DNA from: Datnioides undecimradiatus
Taxonomy: Eukaryota; Chordata; Actinopteri; Lobotiformes; Datnioididae
DNA: 64,000 nt
Assembly: GCA_008933995.1 (NCBI GenBank)
Contig: WARS01000051.1
Location: 496,001 to 560,000, forward strand
Direction of reading: 5' to 3'
A model generated the notes under the pieces. It did no database searches. It saw only the letters and a list, made by a program, of their open reading frames with translations, and was not told where the DNA came from. Positions 38,816 through 52,130 of the stretch are shown in pieces (position 1 is the first letter of the stretch; every line of letters starts with the position of its first letter). The position numbers and the translations under genes are program-made.

Positions 38816-41800
38816 TTTTTTGGGGGGGGGCTACACAAACGTTGTCCCTAACCTGACCGACTCTCTTGACGAGGGCCATTTGTCTCATTTCTTCAAAATG
38901 AAATTCAGATTGAATTTAAATGAAGTGGTTTTTGTTATAGAAGCAGTCAGCAGTTAATGAAAGTGAAGAGTATATAATCCTGAAGAGTAACTCATCCTGT
39001 TGTAGATTGAATGCTGATTTTATAACACAAGAAAATGCTCTTCAGAAATCCAAACACAACCTTGCATGTTTCTGTGTGTATAATAATCTAACCTTGTTTT
39101 ATTCATTGGAAGAAATAATCTGACAGAGGATTTGACAGCGGGGGACAAAGAAACATGATCTCTTCATGGAATTGATGAGTTCATGATCATAGTCAGAGAT
39201 TTTGGGAGAAATGGAAACAAATCTCTTCAGGTCACCTTGGACAGGGATTATTAGAGTAACAAGAACTCATTTAGAATAAAAAAAAGTCAGATTTTTTTAA
39301 ATGCAGTCAAAATATGTTGACAACACTTTAATTTAGTTTATCAATGTAACTATATTTTTTAAAGAATGTACTCCTGAAATCTGAAACGTTTTAAAATACC
39401 TTCTTACCTGCCTACCGTGTATTTATCTCATTCGCCTTAATAAATGATGATGATGATGATGTGTGGAGATAGCATTGCAGCATAGCAAGGTTGCAATTCA
39501 GTTGCAGGAAAAAAAATCGACACAGCACCAGTAAACATCAGCTTTTCAATTCAGCTCCTTTATAATCAAAGCGAGCCCTTGCTTGGGCTTACTAGAGCTG
39601 CCATTTTACATTAGTGTTAAGCAGCCATACAGGGAGACTCTTACTGTGCCGTAGAACCGGCAGAAATACCACGCTGACTGCTGCCTTAACAGACCAGAGT
39701 GCAAGGCAGCCACAAGACGTGTCTTGTTTTGATGCTCTGGTGCAATGCACACTTTTTCTTTACTGGATGAAATTTAATAGGCTCAACTGCTTTTTTGATT
39801 CCACTTACACAATCTGCAGTATTATCTTGGGGGCTTTTGTACTGCATTGTGGGAAATGTAGGAAACCACTGACCCTTATAGCACTACACACGAGAGGGTA
39901 TGTACAGTAAAACATTACAGAGTTTGACCTGGAATGATTTGAACAAGACAGTGTGTGACGTCCCTTTTGAAATGGATATCATAAAGCCCAGGTCACCATG
40001 TTATCGTTGGTGGCACTTCTTGACTAGAAACACAAAAATGCCTCTCTCATTCTTAAATAACACTGTTAGTTAACCGAGGACCAGTCATTACTTCATAATT
40101 TAATTGCGGTGACACGTGAATGATATTAATAAAACCTTCAATGGAGTTTAAAATCAAGGTTAAATGTAGTGAAAAATGAGCCGAGTTGAAAATCAAATGT
40201 CATTAAGTCCGCTAGGCTGGAGAGCCCTAATGGACAGGAAGGCAGCCAAGCCAGGCCAACGCTTGATTGGTGAAAGATACACTCATTCCTGGTAACACAC
40301 ACACACACACACACACAAAGGAAATATGTGAATTATGAAACACCTGCGATTTTCCCCTCATTTATAATATTCATATTACATATTGTTGTTGCCATTTGAA
40401 TGCTTTTTTTTTGGTCAATTGTTCCGTGTCACATAGGTGTAGTGTATTTAACCTGTGAAGTTTAATCACTGTAGTTCTTGTCGGTGGTCTGCTTGCTTCC
40501 TCTTGCTGTCTGCACCCAGTCGGCAGCGCTCAACGCAGGGCTCATTTTCTTCCCTTCATAAGACGCCATTTGCTGCCATCCATCCTTGTATATTACAAAA
40601 AAACAAGTTCCACAGGCTCGAAAACAGACAGAACCAGATAATCCATCACAGCAAACACGAAGCCTTCATTTGATTTAGTCAGTTTCATTTTCTCCTCTAT
40701 TTTATTGTGCCTCAGTTGAGTGTTTTCATATTAGTGCTGTCTTATGTCACGCTTTGCTTCCTGTCAATCACCTGACGCCCACAGGAGGAAATGGAAGTGG
40801 AATGGAAATGATCTATTTAAGTCACCTTACAGACTTTGCTGGAACAGCCATGTCTTTTTGTTTAGGTTGCTTTTTGTAAGCAGAACAGAATTGCAAGCTA
40901 GATTTGACCCCACAAAACCTTTTTATTGCTGCTCCTCTCTGAACAGATTGGGCTGTATTAGCTCATGTTTCTGATAGCTCCCCTCCCTCCCCACTCCCGT
41001 ATCTTTCAGAGCATCAACAAATTGTCTTCCTTTACTGTCGTTTTGCTTTCACTCGCTCCTTGCTCTCCCCAGTCGGCTCCTATTAGACATGCGATCATCT
41101 CTTCCTAATTAGCCTATGTCTTATTTGAACTGTTTGGAATCTGTTCTGGTTTGCTCTCCCCTGCTGAAACACATCAGTGCTGTTTTCCAACTGCTACGCT
41201 GTTCTGAAGTTCACACTCCTCAAAACCTGTCTCCTCACAGGGTATGTTAGCTTTACACTGAATTAATGAACCACACATTAAAGACGACTCAGTTTTAAAT
41301 GAAGATGACCAGTGTTGTCTCAAATGCTGCTGACTGCAAAGGAGGAGTTTTTCTAATCTCCGGATTGACTCAATGTTTTATCTGACAGTTTCTTCCTATG
41401 TATCTTTATCTTTGTTTATTCTGCACAACCTTGTCCTTGTTGAACCTTGTCTATAGGCCTTGATATATGTCAACCATTGCCTGTTCCCCGTCCTCTAACT
41501 TTTAACTCTCAGCACTGTGATGACATTGTCGGAGCAGGTGCATCCCTATTCATTTTTCAACTTATTACCTCTCCCTGACCTCCTTCTGAAACCTGCTTTC
41601 GCTTTATGAGTCAGCACTGTGTGAGGTTACATTAGTCTCACTTTAAGTCTGAAAGTACTACAGATATACTACAGATATGCGTGACTGTTTTTTGGAAGAA
41701 TCATGTCTAGAAAGCACTCCGAGTGCATAAATCTGCCTGGGCTGAGCAGTCTTGTACATTTAGACTAATAATAGAAAATGGATCTGAAATCTGTTTTAAG

Positions 41801-44800
41801 ATCTGCATAAAAATACATGGTAGAGAGTTACAGATGTTTCTTGGCTCATGACTTACCTTTATTAAATGACTCAGACCAAAAGTTATACCCCTTGGCAAAG
41901 CTGTAACAACTGTTTTGCCATCTATTTTAACTATTTGAAAGTGAGACATTAACAGAAGACACACCTAAAGAAGCATCGCAGCCTTTACTAAACTAAGAAA
42001 CTAAGAAAGGGAAGATTTAATGCGCCTTATAATTACATATTCTAAAGACCTTTATGGAATATAGAAATGTCTTTAAGTAGAGTTAATTAGATAGTTGCCG
42101 CTACAGATTGTTTAATTACTAAGGGTCATATATTTTTCATTATTCAGCTGATACTTTGCAGCACATGCTATGTGCCATATTTGCAAATATTGCATATTAA
42201 TTACATCTGAAATGGGGAAACAGTTCCTATGGCTCAGTGAAGAAGAACCTTACGCTTCTGCTTTCACATCCCTACAAACCTTTCAAATCTTTTCCATTTG
42301 ATCCCAGTTCTCTTTTACCCCTCTCTGACATCCTGTAAATAATGGAGAAAACTGTATATGTTGTGTTGCTGCTAGATAAATCTGTCAATTTGTATATATT
42401 TTTCTTTATCGGGATTAGAAAGCTTCAAATATTCATGCACATTTGTTGGGTGGAAGTTTTGTGTTTTGCTGTCAAGATTTGGTATGAAATCTGCAAAGGC
42501 CATGTCTTGCGGATTAGCTTGTCACTCAGAGGGAAAGTTTCTGACAATGTGGGAGAATTCAGGACAAAGCTCCCCCTGATTAGAATGTAAAGAGGGAGAA
42601 AAGGGGGGTGCAGGGAGTTTGTGTGTGTGCACGTTTCTCTCTATCTGCCTGTCTTCTCTCCACTTACCCTGCCGCTGTTAGTCACTAATGCTGCCATTTC
42701 TTTTTCTGGGTGCCTCTCTGAAGTCATGTCAAATAGCCTCGGATGGAAAGGGCTTTTTCTCTCTCCTCCTGCCTTTTGAAATCTCTGCTCCCTGACTGCT
42801 GGCCAAAATAACACTTTCCTGTACAACTAGAGTGACTCACAAGACAGGGACCATGTTAGATAATTGTTTGCATTTGAGGTTATAATTATAATTGCACAAT
42901 TGTCTGAATTCTTGCAAGACACGGATATTTAAATTAAGTATGACTCTGTTGCTATGCTGTAATTTATTATGAAGAATTCAGTACAAGGTAGAGCAAAGAA
43001 AACAACAGAGCCAGGGTGCTTCACAGCACTGTGAGGCTTCTTTGTTGGCAGCTGCTGCCCAAAAAGCAACAACATCCCATTCTAACCCAGCTTTGTTTGA
43101 GTAATGTGTTAACCTGTGTGGATTCAAAGAAGATGTTGTACTGTGTTCTGCTCCAGCATCCATTCAAATGACTTACTTGCTTTATGCCACAGTTGAGGAA
43201 CAAAACACAGGTTGGATACACAGGAAACATAAGTGACAAATCCCTTTTCGGGCGGAGTATTTGCAGGTCTACATGCTGAGTTGTCAAAACAAGTTAGAAA
43301 ATTTTGATCGTCTACAGCAAAAATAATGCATATTCTAAAGTCAAAGCACAGTGTAGTTAATTAGTATAATTTATTGTACGTGATTATCACAATGTTCAAT
43401 CTCTTTGTTTTGTCTGAGTGCTCAGCGCAGGGCTGTTGCATAGACCTCGCACCTGTACTGTCAGCAGTGGTTGCTTGTTGTGAGTCTTGAGTCTTACCCA
43501 TTCTTTAAGTCATTGTAATGTTGTGGTGTTGTGTACATGGCAGAAAAAAGTATTTGGCCCTAACAGCAAATATTGCATTCATTTTGTATGTTAAATTGAG
43601 AATAGACATTTACTATATCATTCACATCCACATTTTAGTTTATATTCATGCGCGCATAAAGTACATACAGTACTAAATTGCTAGCATCTATGCATGTATT
43701 GTAGTCTATCCAATATGCGGTTGAAAGATGAGCGTGTTACGGTTTAACTTCCACTGTCTTTCATGACTTGCTGCTGTTCTGTAACCCTTTATCCTTAATC
43801 AGAAGATTATTCTGATATATTATTTTTCAAAAGTCAACAATGTTAGCTGATTTTTTTTCTCTCAAGACAGATATTGGTTAATTTCTGAGGCCACATTTTC
43901 TAATTGCTAACTGACCTTTTGCTGACAGATGTTGATCTATTCTCAAAGTCATTCTAAAAGTTCATTCTTGTATTTTACATTTTTTGAAATATACTTCCTG
44001 AATACACTTTTGACTGACTTGCTGTTGTCAGTGCTAGTGCGCTCAGATTATGTAGAAACTGCTACGGATATTTACAACTAATGTCGCACTGGGCAAAATT
44101 ACTTTTCGCCAGTTCATGCTCTTTTTGTATCCCACCAACAGTTAATTGTGTAGCTGCCTTCATGTGCAAAGAAATGGAAGGATAGTGATAGAGAGGGGGT
44201 TGTTTTTCAATGCAGACATGCTTTCCTCCCCTCGGTAAATCCTTTAGTTAGCTCGGTAAGGATTAGGTCTGAAAAGTCTCTCATTTGCCTCCAAAGCCCT
44301 CAGGGATTCATTGGAGAAGAAATCCAGCTTCTCCACTGCTTCCATCTGAATTTTAGTTTGGTATTTTTTTATTTATTTTTATTGCAGCCCACGTCTGATT
44401 TCTGCTCCCTTTTATACCCTGTGACTGTCTCCTTGATTAATTTTACTTATGCTCCTGGAGGTATTACACACTAATTTAGAGACACATGAAAGATGTGTCA
44501 CATTTGACTGGCTGTCAATTTTAACGCAAGTTTGTGTGCATTTCAGCTTTCTAGACTCCTTTTGGTGTTGGATTTGGTGGAAAAGGTTAGAATAAAGAAT
44601 TTGCATTCCTCTTTTTATCTCAGAAAGGATTCTAAGCCTTAGCAATGAGCCCAGTTTTTGCATTGGGCCATCACATATACATCGGAAAGCTTTAGAGCAC
44701 TTTCTTTAAAAACGTTTTCTGCATTCCCATGTGAATCACAAAGTATATTGAAAAGACCCAGGATCCCAGTGGAGCTAAAAGCCTGAGGCTATGTGGGATA

Positions 44801-45349
44801 CACCCTAATGGAAAACAGCTCTGGGATAAAGGTAATGGGTGGTAAAGACTACTGGAAACTATCAATGGGATAAAAGGGACAAGCTTAGAGAGATGGGGCA
44901 TATCCCGCCAAGTGTCTGACTGAAATCGTATTTCTTCCCTAAGGCCAGATTTCACAACTATTCCCAGTGTGAAACAATGCTTTGCTCAAAAGGAATATCT
45001 GTCAAGTCAGAGGCAACCTTGAAATAGTATAGATTTAACAATTAATGGTGCTCTTCATATTCATTTAGCATGACTTCTTAAGGATTATTGTAAATGTTTT
45101 CAGGAATCAAATAATGCTTTGAAAGGTACATTATGCAGAATGTCTTGATTTTAGAACCATTTTCATTTTTTCTTCTTTTTAAAAAATATGTACTTGCTTT
45201 TAAGTAGAGTACAATACAAGAAGTTAATGTTCTCTCCAGACTATTCAGAGATTAATTCCAGTGTATCAGACTGTACTCCTTGTTCTTCTGTCTCTCCACG
45301 TTTTCCCCAATCAGCTATAGATGGAGTATATGAAGCAGAGTTTTGTACA
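38816..45349. other. Presumed nrxn2 intron, no gene recognised
   Basis: Contains a G homopolymer (about 38822-38830), an ATG trinucleotide run (about 39445-39462), an AC microsatellite (about 40295-40317) and a short tandem duplication of ACTACAGATAT (about 41658-41680). The remaining sequence is AT-rich and unique. No matched splice sites flank a coding-like segment. Confidence 0.6.
40295..40317. repeat. AC microsatellite
   Basis: This is an uninterrupted (AC)n run of about eleven units. Confidence 0.9.
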
Positions 45350-45650
45350 GATGAAGGGACCAGAAAGAAGTAAGGATTAGAGACTTTGTTGAGGGACGAG
45401 TGAAGGCGAAAGGCAGAGTCATGGCCGGGGATGATATAAACAACCCCTACTGTACATCAAACATTTTTTTGCTTCAGCTTGGGAGTGATAGAGGAGGAAA
45501 TGAAGGGAGCACAATGAAAGAAAGGATGATGGACTTTGATCAGAGAAGAGACGAGAGGAGAGGCAGAGTCATGGCCAGTGATTATATAAACAAACACTCC
45601 TCTACATCAGAGAAACACAGTTCCGATGCTTCAGTTTGGCAAATGCTCCG
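45350..45650 (+). repeat. 150-bp tandem duplication carrying an open frame
   Basis: Two diverged copies lie head to tail with an offset of 149-150 bp. The clearest matching blocks are GGCAGAGTCATGGCC (45413 and 45563), TATAAACAA and TACATCA. Others are GACTTTG, and ATGAAGGGA (45351 and 45500). Because the offset is a multiple of three, one + strand frame stays open across both copies from about 45400 to the TGA at 45658-45660. It repeats GRVMA-D-IN. No family is recognised. It could be a two-unit minisatellite or part of a decayed element. Confidence 0.6.
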
Positions 45651-45660
45651 TCAGTCATGA

Positions 45661-47114
45661 AGGGCTTTCGGTCAGTATGCTGATACTTGTGCCGTTTAAA
45701 GGGATCCCAAACTATGTACCTTTGAATAAAGGTTTGATCTTTGGACTTTTAATTTGATGGTCTCATGCTTAAAGGCAGCACTTGTTACAATCAATGTGCC
45801 CCATTGAACTTAGTTCGGGCAACAGTGAGATCAACCCATGGAGTGAGGATTGCTTAGGTGTCCTTGGTGGCTGCTGTTGTATGGTTGGTGTCCTCGCTCA
45901 ATGTGGAGGTGAACCAAAGAGAAAAGGGAATGTTACATCTCATGGAGTCATTGTATGATTAACTGTGGCTTCAGTTTCACTGTAATATCATTGTTTAAAC
46001 TTAAGATCCTTTGGTGCTTTCAAGGTGGTTAATATTGGTACAGAATTCAGAATGGGGACTTAAGAGACGATAGCTGGTCCATGTGCAGGTGAATTCAAAT
46101 GAAATCGTGCTGGTATGTAAAGGGAAATCTGGTTGGCTTCCTTGCTTATCAGCCACAGTGGGGCCCAGTAGCGCTAATGCATTCTTGATACTAAAAACAA
46201 CTGAAAATCTAGACTTTGGACTAACCCAACCCCCAAAAGGTAGAATATGTTTCACTGTGTGTTGGACTCATAGTATTCCATATATTGTTGCTGTGGCACA
46301 AAATGCCTGCAGCCATACATGCTGTGACAAAAAAAAAAACTGTACCTGACAAACACATTCAACCTATGCAGTGGAGAGTTACATTCAAATATCATTGACC
46401 ATGCTACAACTTAATACAGTGTCCCATGAAGACCCAGGCCTAGGAGCCACAACAGCAGATCAAAATGCCAAGGCCTCCACAGGGATGCAACGCCAAGCTA
46501 GAGGCTGTTTTACATTCTTGGGAGGCACCTCATCTTCTAACATGGGGTTTGTAGAGTGGCAGGTGACTGCAGTTTTATTTTCTAGCATTACAGATTGGCC
46601 TCTGCTGCTGTAGGGTAGCTTTTATAAGTAAAACATCCTGCTGGAGCCTGATCTCTTCTACTCCCCCTCACTGTATCATTAAGCCATGGAGAGGAGTGTG
46701 AGAGTCAGTGTCTCTCAGTTGGGGATCCTCTTTGACTGAAGTCTCCTGTTCCCCGAGGGAGGTGGTGTTGTTACAGGATGTTGCTTTAAGGTTCTCCACA
46801 CTCCTATTGGACATTTCTTTAAGAGAGTAATCTCGGTGTTTGCGAAACTATTGGGACATTTTCAGGCTTTTAGGAAAGTCAATAGTAAAAAGACATGAAA
46901 ATATATATTCAGGGGAGCAGACTTAATTTTTCTGTCTCTGTCAAACCTTTATGATCTCAAGCTTCATTCGCAGTCTTTATTTAGATTTCATCCTAAGAAG
47001 ATTTTGTTTTAAGAAACAAAAAGAGAAATGTTTATTTGAAGAAACCATCTAATGAGTCTGCTCTTTGTGTCTTTTCTCTCTTTTTTCCATGCATTCCCTT
47101 TGGACCTGATGAAG
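45661..47114. other. Presumed nrxn2 intron, no gene recognised
   Basis: Unique sequence with short chance open frames and an A run near 46329. Nothing supportable was seen. Confidence 0.55.
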
Positions 47115-47135
47115 CTGAAGAGTATGCTGTTGAAG
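47115..47135 (+). other. Candidate neurexin splice-site-1 microexon
   Basis: A strong pyrimidine tract (about 47056-47100) is followed by AG at 47113-47114, a 21-nt segment, and a near-perfect donor, AAG/GTAAGA, at 47135/47136. A second AG at 47119-47120 would give a 15-nt exon. Both lengths are multiples of three. Both fit the phase-1 junction left by the neurexin exon, reading AEEYAVE or EYAVE with no stop. Vertebrate neurexins do use small cassette exons at this splice site. The acceptor lies rather far from the pyrimidine tract, and I cannot match the residues to a known neurexin insert. Confidence 0.2.
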
Positions 47136-50100
47136 GTAAGACTGATGCTTTACTCCTCAGGCCCTCTGATGGCTTCCCTTAATGCTGCCATGGATGCTGA
47201 CGCTGGCTTCTTGTTAATGCTGTATGCCCTCCCTTCAGGGAGGAGCATTGTCAGTTTGGACTGCGGTTATAAGTGACTTCCAGGGGGCCTAAATTACAGT
47301 TTCCGAATTAGACAAAAGTGATGGATGTACAACCAAAATTATCCCTATTATACCTCTCGTTTGTTTTATCTTTTTTTATTTTATTTTGTTTTGATTGTTT
47401 ATCGCTCTTTGCACATATGGTTGTATATTTTACTTGGGAATATATTCATGCACTTTAAAAATGGAAAAATATCAGGGTAGCTTGGCAATCTTGAGTCAAT
47501 TTACCAGGTTTTGTTAAAGTTAACAAGTTTTGACATGGTGGTTTTGAGATGCTGTCTTTCTGCTTTCCTCTCTGTCCTATCTTCAGAAATGGTGAACGAA
47601 AGCTGCCAGTCAGGGCCCCTGAGGGGCCTCATTAGCCCTTGGGCCAGGCACTAAAGCACTGCTGGATGTAGCAGACTTTATCAGCCTTAGCTTGTCTGTC
47701 TGCAGGCTGCTGCCTGTCTCCACTTTGCACTGTTCAGGCAGAGGTTCACCCACTGGTTGACTGAATCAGTTTGCCAGTCAAGTCAGACACTCAGGTCGAC
47801 AGAAACAAGCATTTTGAATCTTTGGGTTGAATAGTGAACTGGTGTCTAGGTGTGGATGTGTGCTTGTGTTTGCATGTTTTGGAGCATTTCTTCCTCACTG
47901 AGTTTGAGGTGATGGATTACCTATCACATGGCCTGAACCAGCAGGGAAATCACTATGACAAACACTCTCTGGCCTCAAGTTTTCTTTAAAGCTGAAAACT
48001 TTAATGCTGCATTTATTTCTCAATCTTTATATAACACATAAGTTGTTTATCTTGTTGCATATTGGAAATATAAAGGCATAATTCATAGCGTCAGTCCAAT
48101 TGTTATCAGCTAACCAAGTGAATTCTATTTGAATTCTGGTCAGTGCTTGGTATGCGAATTGTGCTTGTAGGCTGTGTGTTCCTACCTAGCCTCCTGTATT
48201 TGCCTTGTGTGTATATGCTTGTGTGTGTGTATGTGTGTACATTTCTACATGTGTGTGAGTGTGACTGCCTTTCTAGCCAAGAACCATGTCAAAACCGCTG
48301 AAGCCCATGATGGGAAAATGTCAGAATATAGGAAGGGAGCATGAATAAATGGTCGCAATTGCAGAGTTCTGTCTGACAGAGTAGCTTGTCCAGACTGACG
48401 TGCAGTGAGGTGAAGGGCAACAAAGCTGTGAGAGAGAGGGCAAACGAGGGTGACGAAGAGGGGGATGAGAGGACAGGTGACTCCAAGGGACCTAAGGTTC
48501 TCGCTAAACTTTCAGACCACAGAAGTAAAGCTGGACTGGATTTACAGTTTAGAGTTACGGTACAAAGTAATGTACCCAAGTGCCAAATATTGTTGGCTGC
48601 TGTTTGTGTTTGGGTAACGTCAGTGCAGTGTAACTTGGACTGTTAGACCTTTTAGCTCAGCACCTTTTTTACTTACTTGAAGTATTTTCTAGATGTATTT
48701 CTTTGCATTGGGCAAGGGCATGTGGTTAAGCTTCCTATTAATTATGTTGGCTCCCAGCAATTTTAGAGGGGAACACCTCTCCTTGTGCAGGGTCTAGGTG
48801 TTTTCTTCACACCATAACTCTAATATGAAAGATCCCCTGGGTTTTTAAAGAATTCTAAAAAAGGTTTAGAGTTTTTGACTCAGAGCATATTCCATGGTCA
48901 GAATACAGTGTTATATGCCGATGCTTACTGAAACAGAAAAGTCCTCAAATGTAAATGCTGACTTGAATTTGTGCTCTCTAAAGCCATGGAATTTTTAATT
49001 AAAACAGCAAATTGTGTTCCCTGCTCTCAGAGTGTTGTGTATCAACAAGACAGCTTGATAGATATATTTAATGGCTCATTGTCTCTGATACCAAACCCTC
49101 AGCACTCCTTTCTCCTATTTTTAGGGTTTCACTTGGAACATATTTGGTCTAATTAGTGTCTATGGCCATGTGTTCAAAGGTTGGTTGAGATTGATGATGC
49201 AAAGAGGTGCTGAAAGCCCCGGGGACACCGGTGCCCCTGGAAGGCAGCCGGTGGCCCTCACTCGTACATTCTAGGTCCTCGATTGATGATCTGCCTGTGA
49301 CACTGACCTGTTTTTTACCAGCGAGCCAGCCACATGTTGCCATCTGTGTACTGATAGCCAAGCATGTCCCCTCCCTGGAGGACTGGATGTGTGATGTATA
49401 GTTTCATTATGTAAGCACAGTTTTACCTCATTGCCTGGTGTAGTGGTGTCCTCTGTACAGACTGACACAAAAGCTGAATGTAGTAGTAGCTTAGAGGTCA
49501 GGTGAATCGCCCTATGACTTCGAGGTAGCTATTTGGATCTAATGAGAGAATGCAAACTGCCATCTGGGTGAGCTTTTTTGATCCAAGTTGTGTTGGTATT
49601 GCAAAGCCTATTGAAAAGCCTTTTGCAGTAGTGATGACATTTGGTTTATGGCTCTTTATAAATGTGATACAGACTGTGTGAAATGGATGTGTGTGCGGTC
49701 AGCTGACTATCCCTGTTTAAAAAAAAAAAAAAGTCAGAAAACGTGAAAATGAAGAAATAATACACTGAGTTAAAACGCATGCTGTTGATGTGAATGCTGA
49801 AGGATGGCCATTTTTAATTTTCCATCAAATGATGGTCTGACAGACCATGACCATGACCATGAACGCAGCTGAGAGGAGAACCACTCATGTGCAGTTGGAC
49901 AATAACAGATCAAACCCTACCCCGGTCAGCGCGGCTGGCTACTGAGACTGATAGATTTAGTGACCTGGTGCTTTGTTTGGGTGAGGGATGTTCTGAGCTG
50001 CCCACGCTGATCTTAATCAATCTGATCAAGGCTAATGATCTTTTCTCTCTGAGCCACGCGGACCTCCAACTTAATCTCGCCCTTGGGGGAGGGCAGTAAC

Positions 50101-50374
50101 AATTTTTTTTCTTTTCCCCAACGTAAAAAATGGAGTTTGATGTTGGCTACAGATACAGGATTATAGATTTGAGTGGGGCCTGTAGTTATAGGAGATTACT
50201 TTGGATCATCCAAACCAGATTATGGATTTTGTACTTATTTGTCCAGGATAAATAAAACAAAATCATCGACCAAAAACTTGGATGTTTTTTAAATGCATGT
50301 GCATCCAGGCAACAGAAGGAGAAAACACAGAGCAAAGCAAATATTAAATGTACTGATGTCATTGTGGCATTAAC
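47136..50374. other. Presumed nrxn2 intron, no gene recognised
   Basis: Contains imperfect GT-rich sequence (about 48217-48264), an A run (about 49720-49732) and a CATGAC triplet repeat (about 49846-49861). No gene was seen. Confidence 0.55.
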
Positions 50375-50896
50375 CTAGATTTTGTTTGTTTCTGGAACAA
50401 ATGGTGCTTGTACATGATCCTTATTCAAATTCCAACTGCTGTTCTTATTGTGAATACCATTGGCTAAAAGGCCGACCACCTGGGTGATGAAAACTGTTCT
50501 GATGCAAAATAAGAGATACATTGCCATTGCAATTGCGAGCGATAGGTTATTTATATAACAGCATAGCATAACAATGCCATTTGTCCATTCTTTCTGATCA
50601 ATAAAGCTTAACTGTGCATTTTTCATTGAACGCACAAGAGATTTGCAGTGTTCAAACAAAGCGATCGATTGTGGAAGATTGCTGGCTAGCTCTTTACTCT
50701 GAAACACTGGAAAAAAAAATAGGCTGCAAATAAACAAACAAACACACATGCTCACAGTAACCTCATTGGAAGGGGAAATTGACCAAGGAATGGAAGGGTG
50801 GAACTGAGCTGAATGGTGTCTTTCTTCAGCTCTGAAATTGCTCAAGAGCCTTTGGACAGTCGGATGCCTTGATGTTGCCTCTGCCTGCCCAGCCAC
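50375..50896 (-). CDS. Unusually long open frame of unknown meaning (173 codons)
   Basis: This - strand frame is the longest non-low-complexity open frame after the neurexin exon. Within it, at about 50708-50712, a T-rich tract ends in CCAG on that strand and could be a splice acceptor. The downstream ~110 codons would then be a terminal exon ending in TAG. That part contains a hydrophobic stretch (about AIAMAMYLLFCI). Codon use is AT-rich and not biased like a typical vertebrate gene, and there is no strong ATG context. I recognise no family. It may be chance or a conserved non-coding element lacking stops. Confidence 0.15.
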   Translation of the reverse strand: MAGQAEATSRHPTVQRLLSNFRAEERHHSAQFHPSIPWSISPSNEVTVSMCVCLFICSLFFFPVFQSKELASNLPQSIALFEHCKSLVRSMKNAQLSFIDQKEWTNGIVMLCCYINNLSLAIAMAMYLLFCIRTVFITQVVGLLANGIHNKNSSWNLNKDHVQAPFVPETNKI

Positions 50897-51892
50897 TGCC
50901 AGATGTTGCAGTGAGATTAAGCATCTTCATGTCCCGGAGGAGCCAAAGTCCAGCCATGCCTGTTCTCACAAGACGTTAATTTCACCCCACTCAGCTCTCA
51001 CTCTTTTCTCTCTTTCTATTTTTCTGCTTTGTGATAACAAAGTCTAAAGGGATGGAGTGGGCGTCCAGTTGTGAGCAACTCCAGATGCTTCAGTGTCAAC
51101 ATGCGTGGCCACAGGCAATACTGTTTGCTGTGATGGAGAGAGAAATGGATTGGACAATACATGGCCTGGAGCTCTGGTGTTGAGTAGTGTTTGTGTGTTT
51201 GTGTGTGTGCGTGTGTGAAGAAGAGCATTAGGTGTGCCAGATTTTGCCGCTCTGCTTGAGTTTTTTGTTTGCTTTTGCCTTTGCAGAGTTGTACAGTGCT
51301 GTAAAACTTTAAAATGGCTACATATTCCCCAGCTAAGCCTCAGTCTGATACTTATTTACATACAATTTGTACTGTGGTTGACTTTGAAAGTATTATATGG
51401 GGCTTTGTCAAATCGTTTCCGAGGCTACTTGGATTGTCTTGACTGATTCCATCTCTTTAAGTGGCTAAAAGGTTGCAGCGGCCCTTATAGGTTTTCAGCC
51501 GACCGACCAGCACCACTGTTCTCAGCATATGTTATTCCTCCTAACGTTGTGGAAATCAACCCCCTTTAGCTGACTGCTTTCCCATTACCCACAGAACCAC
51601 ACACAAGACATAACTTCAGCACTTCTACTGTATTACAATGACATACCGCAATGAGCTTTGGAAGGGATTTCGACACTTTCTTCAAAGTACTTCTTTCTCC
51701 TGTGGACTAAAATGAGAATTTGTTGTGCACCTCTGTGCCTTTGTTGCTTCTGAAATAGGGAAAAGTCTTTTAAGCATTTCCCAGTGGACTTTGGGGTTAT
51801 GGGGTATTTGGAGTTTATATTGCCTCGTCTCTCGTTTGGTTGTCTTCACCAAGTAATTTATGCCCGGTCAGGGATACAGTCTTAGTAATCCT

Positions 51893-52130
51893 CCCCTTTT
51901 TTCATCCCTCGACAGCTATCACTCTATGATTTTTTCTTTTTTGTCTCTCTCCCCTCATCCCTGCACCTATCTTTGCTTTATCCCTGTCTCATCAATCTCC
52001 TGTTTTGGCTCCTTTTCACCTATCTGCACCCTTTATCTCTTCCCTCCTTTCCCTCTCTCAGTTCATCCACTCTTTTTCCCTGTCCTGTCTTCTTTGCTTT
52101 GATCACCTTCTTCCCTCTTCTTGTAGATAA
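51893..52130. repeat. CT-rich low-complexity tract
   Basis: Pyrimidine-rich on the + strand. The open frame across it is compositional. Confidence 0.7.

Noticed and set aside
51266..51310. Very good splice acceptor (T-rich tract, TTTGCAG at 51286)
   Set aside because: A neurexin-phase frame after it meets a stop within nine codons, and there is no convincing donor before that.
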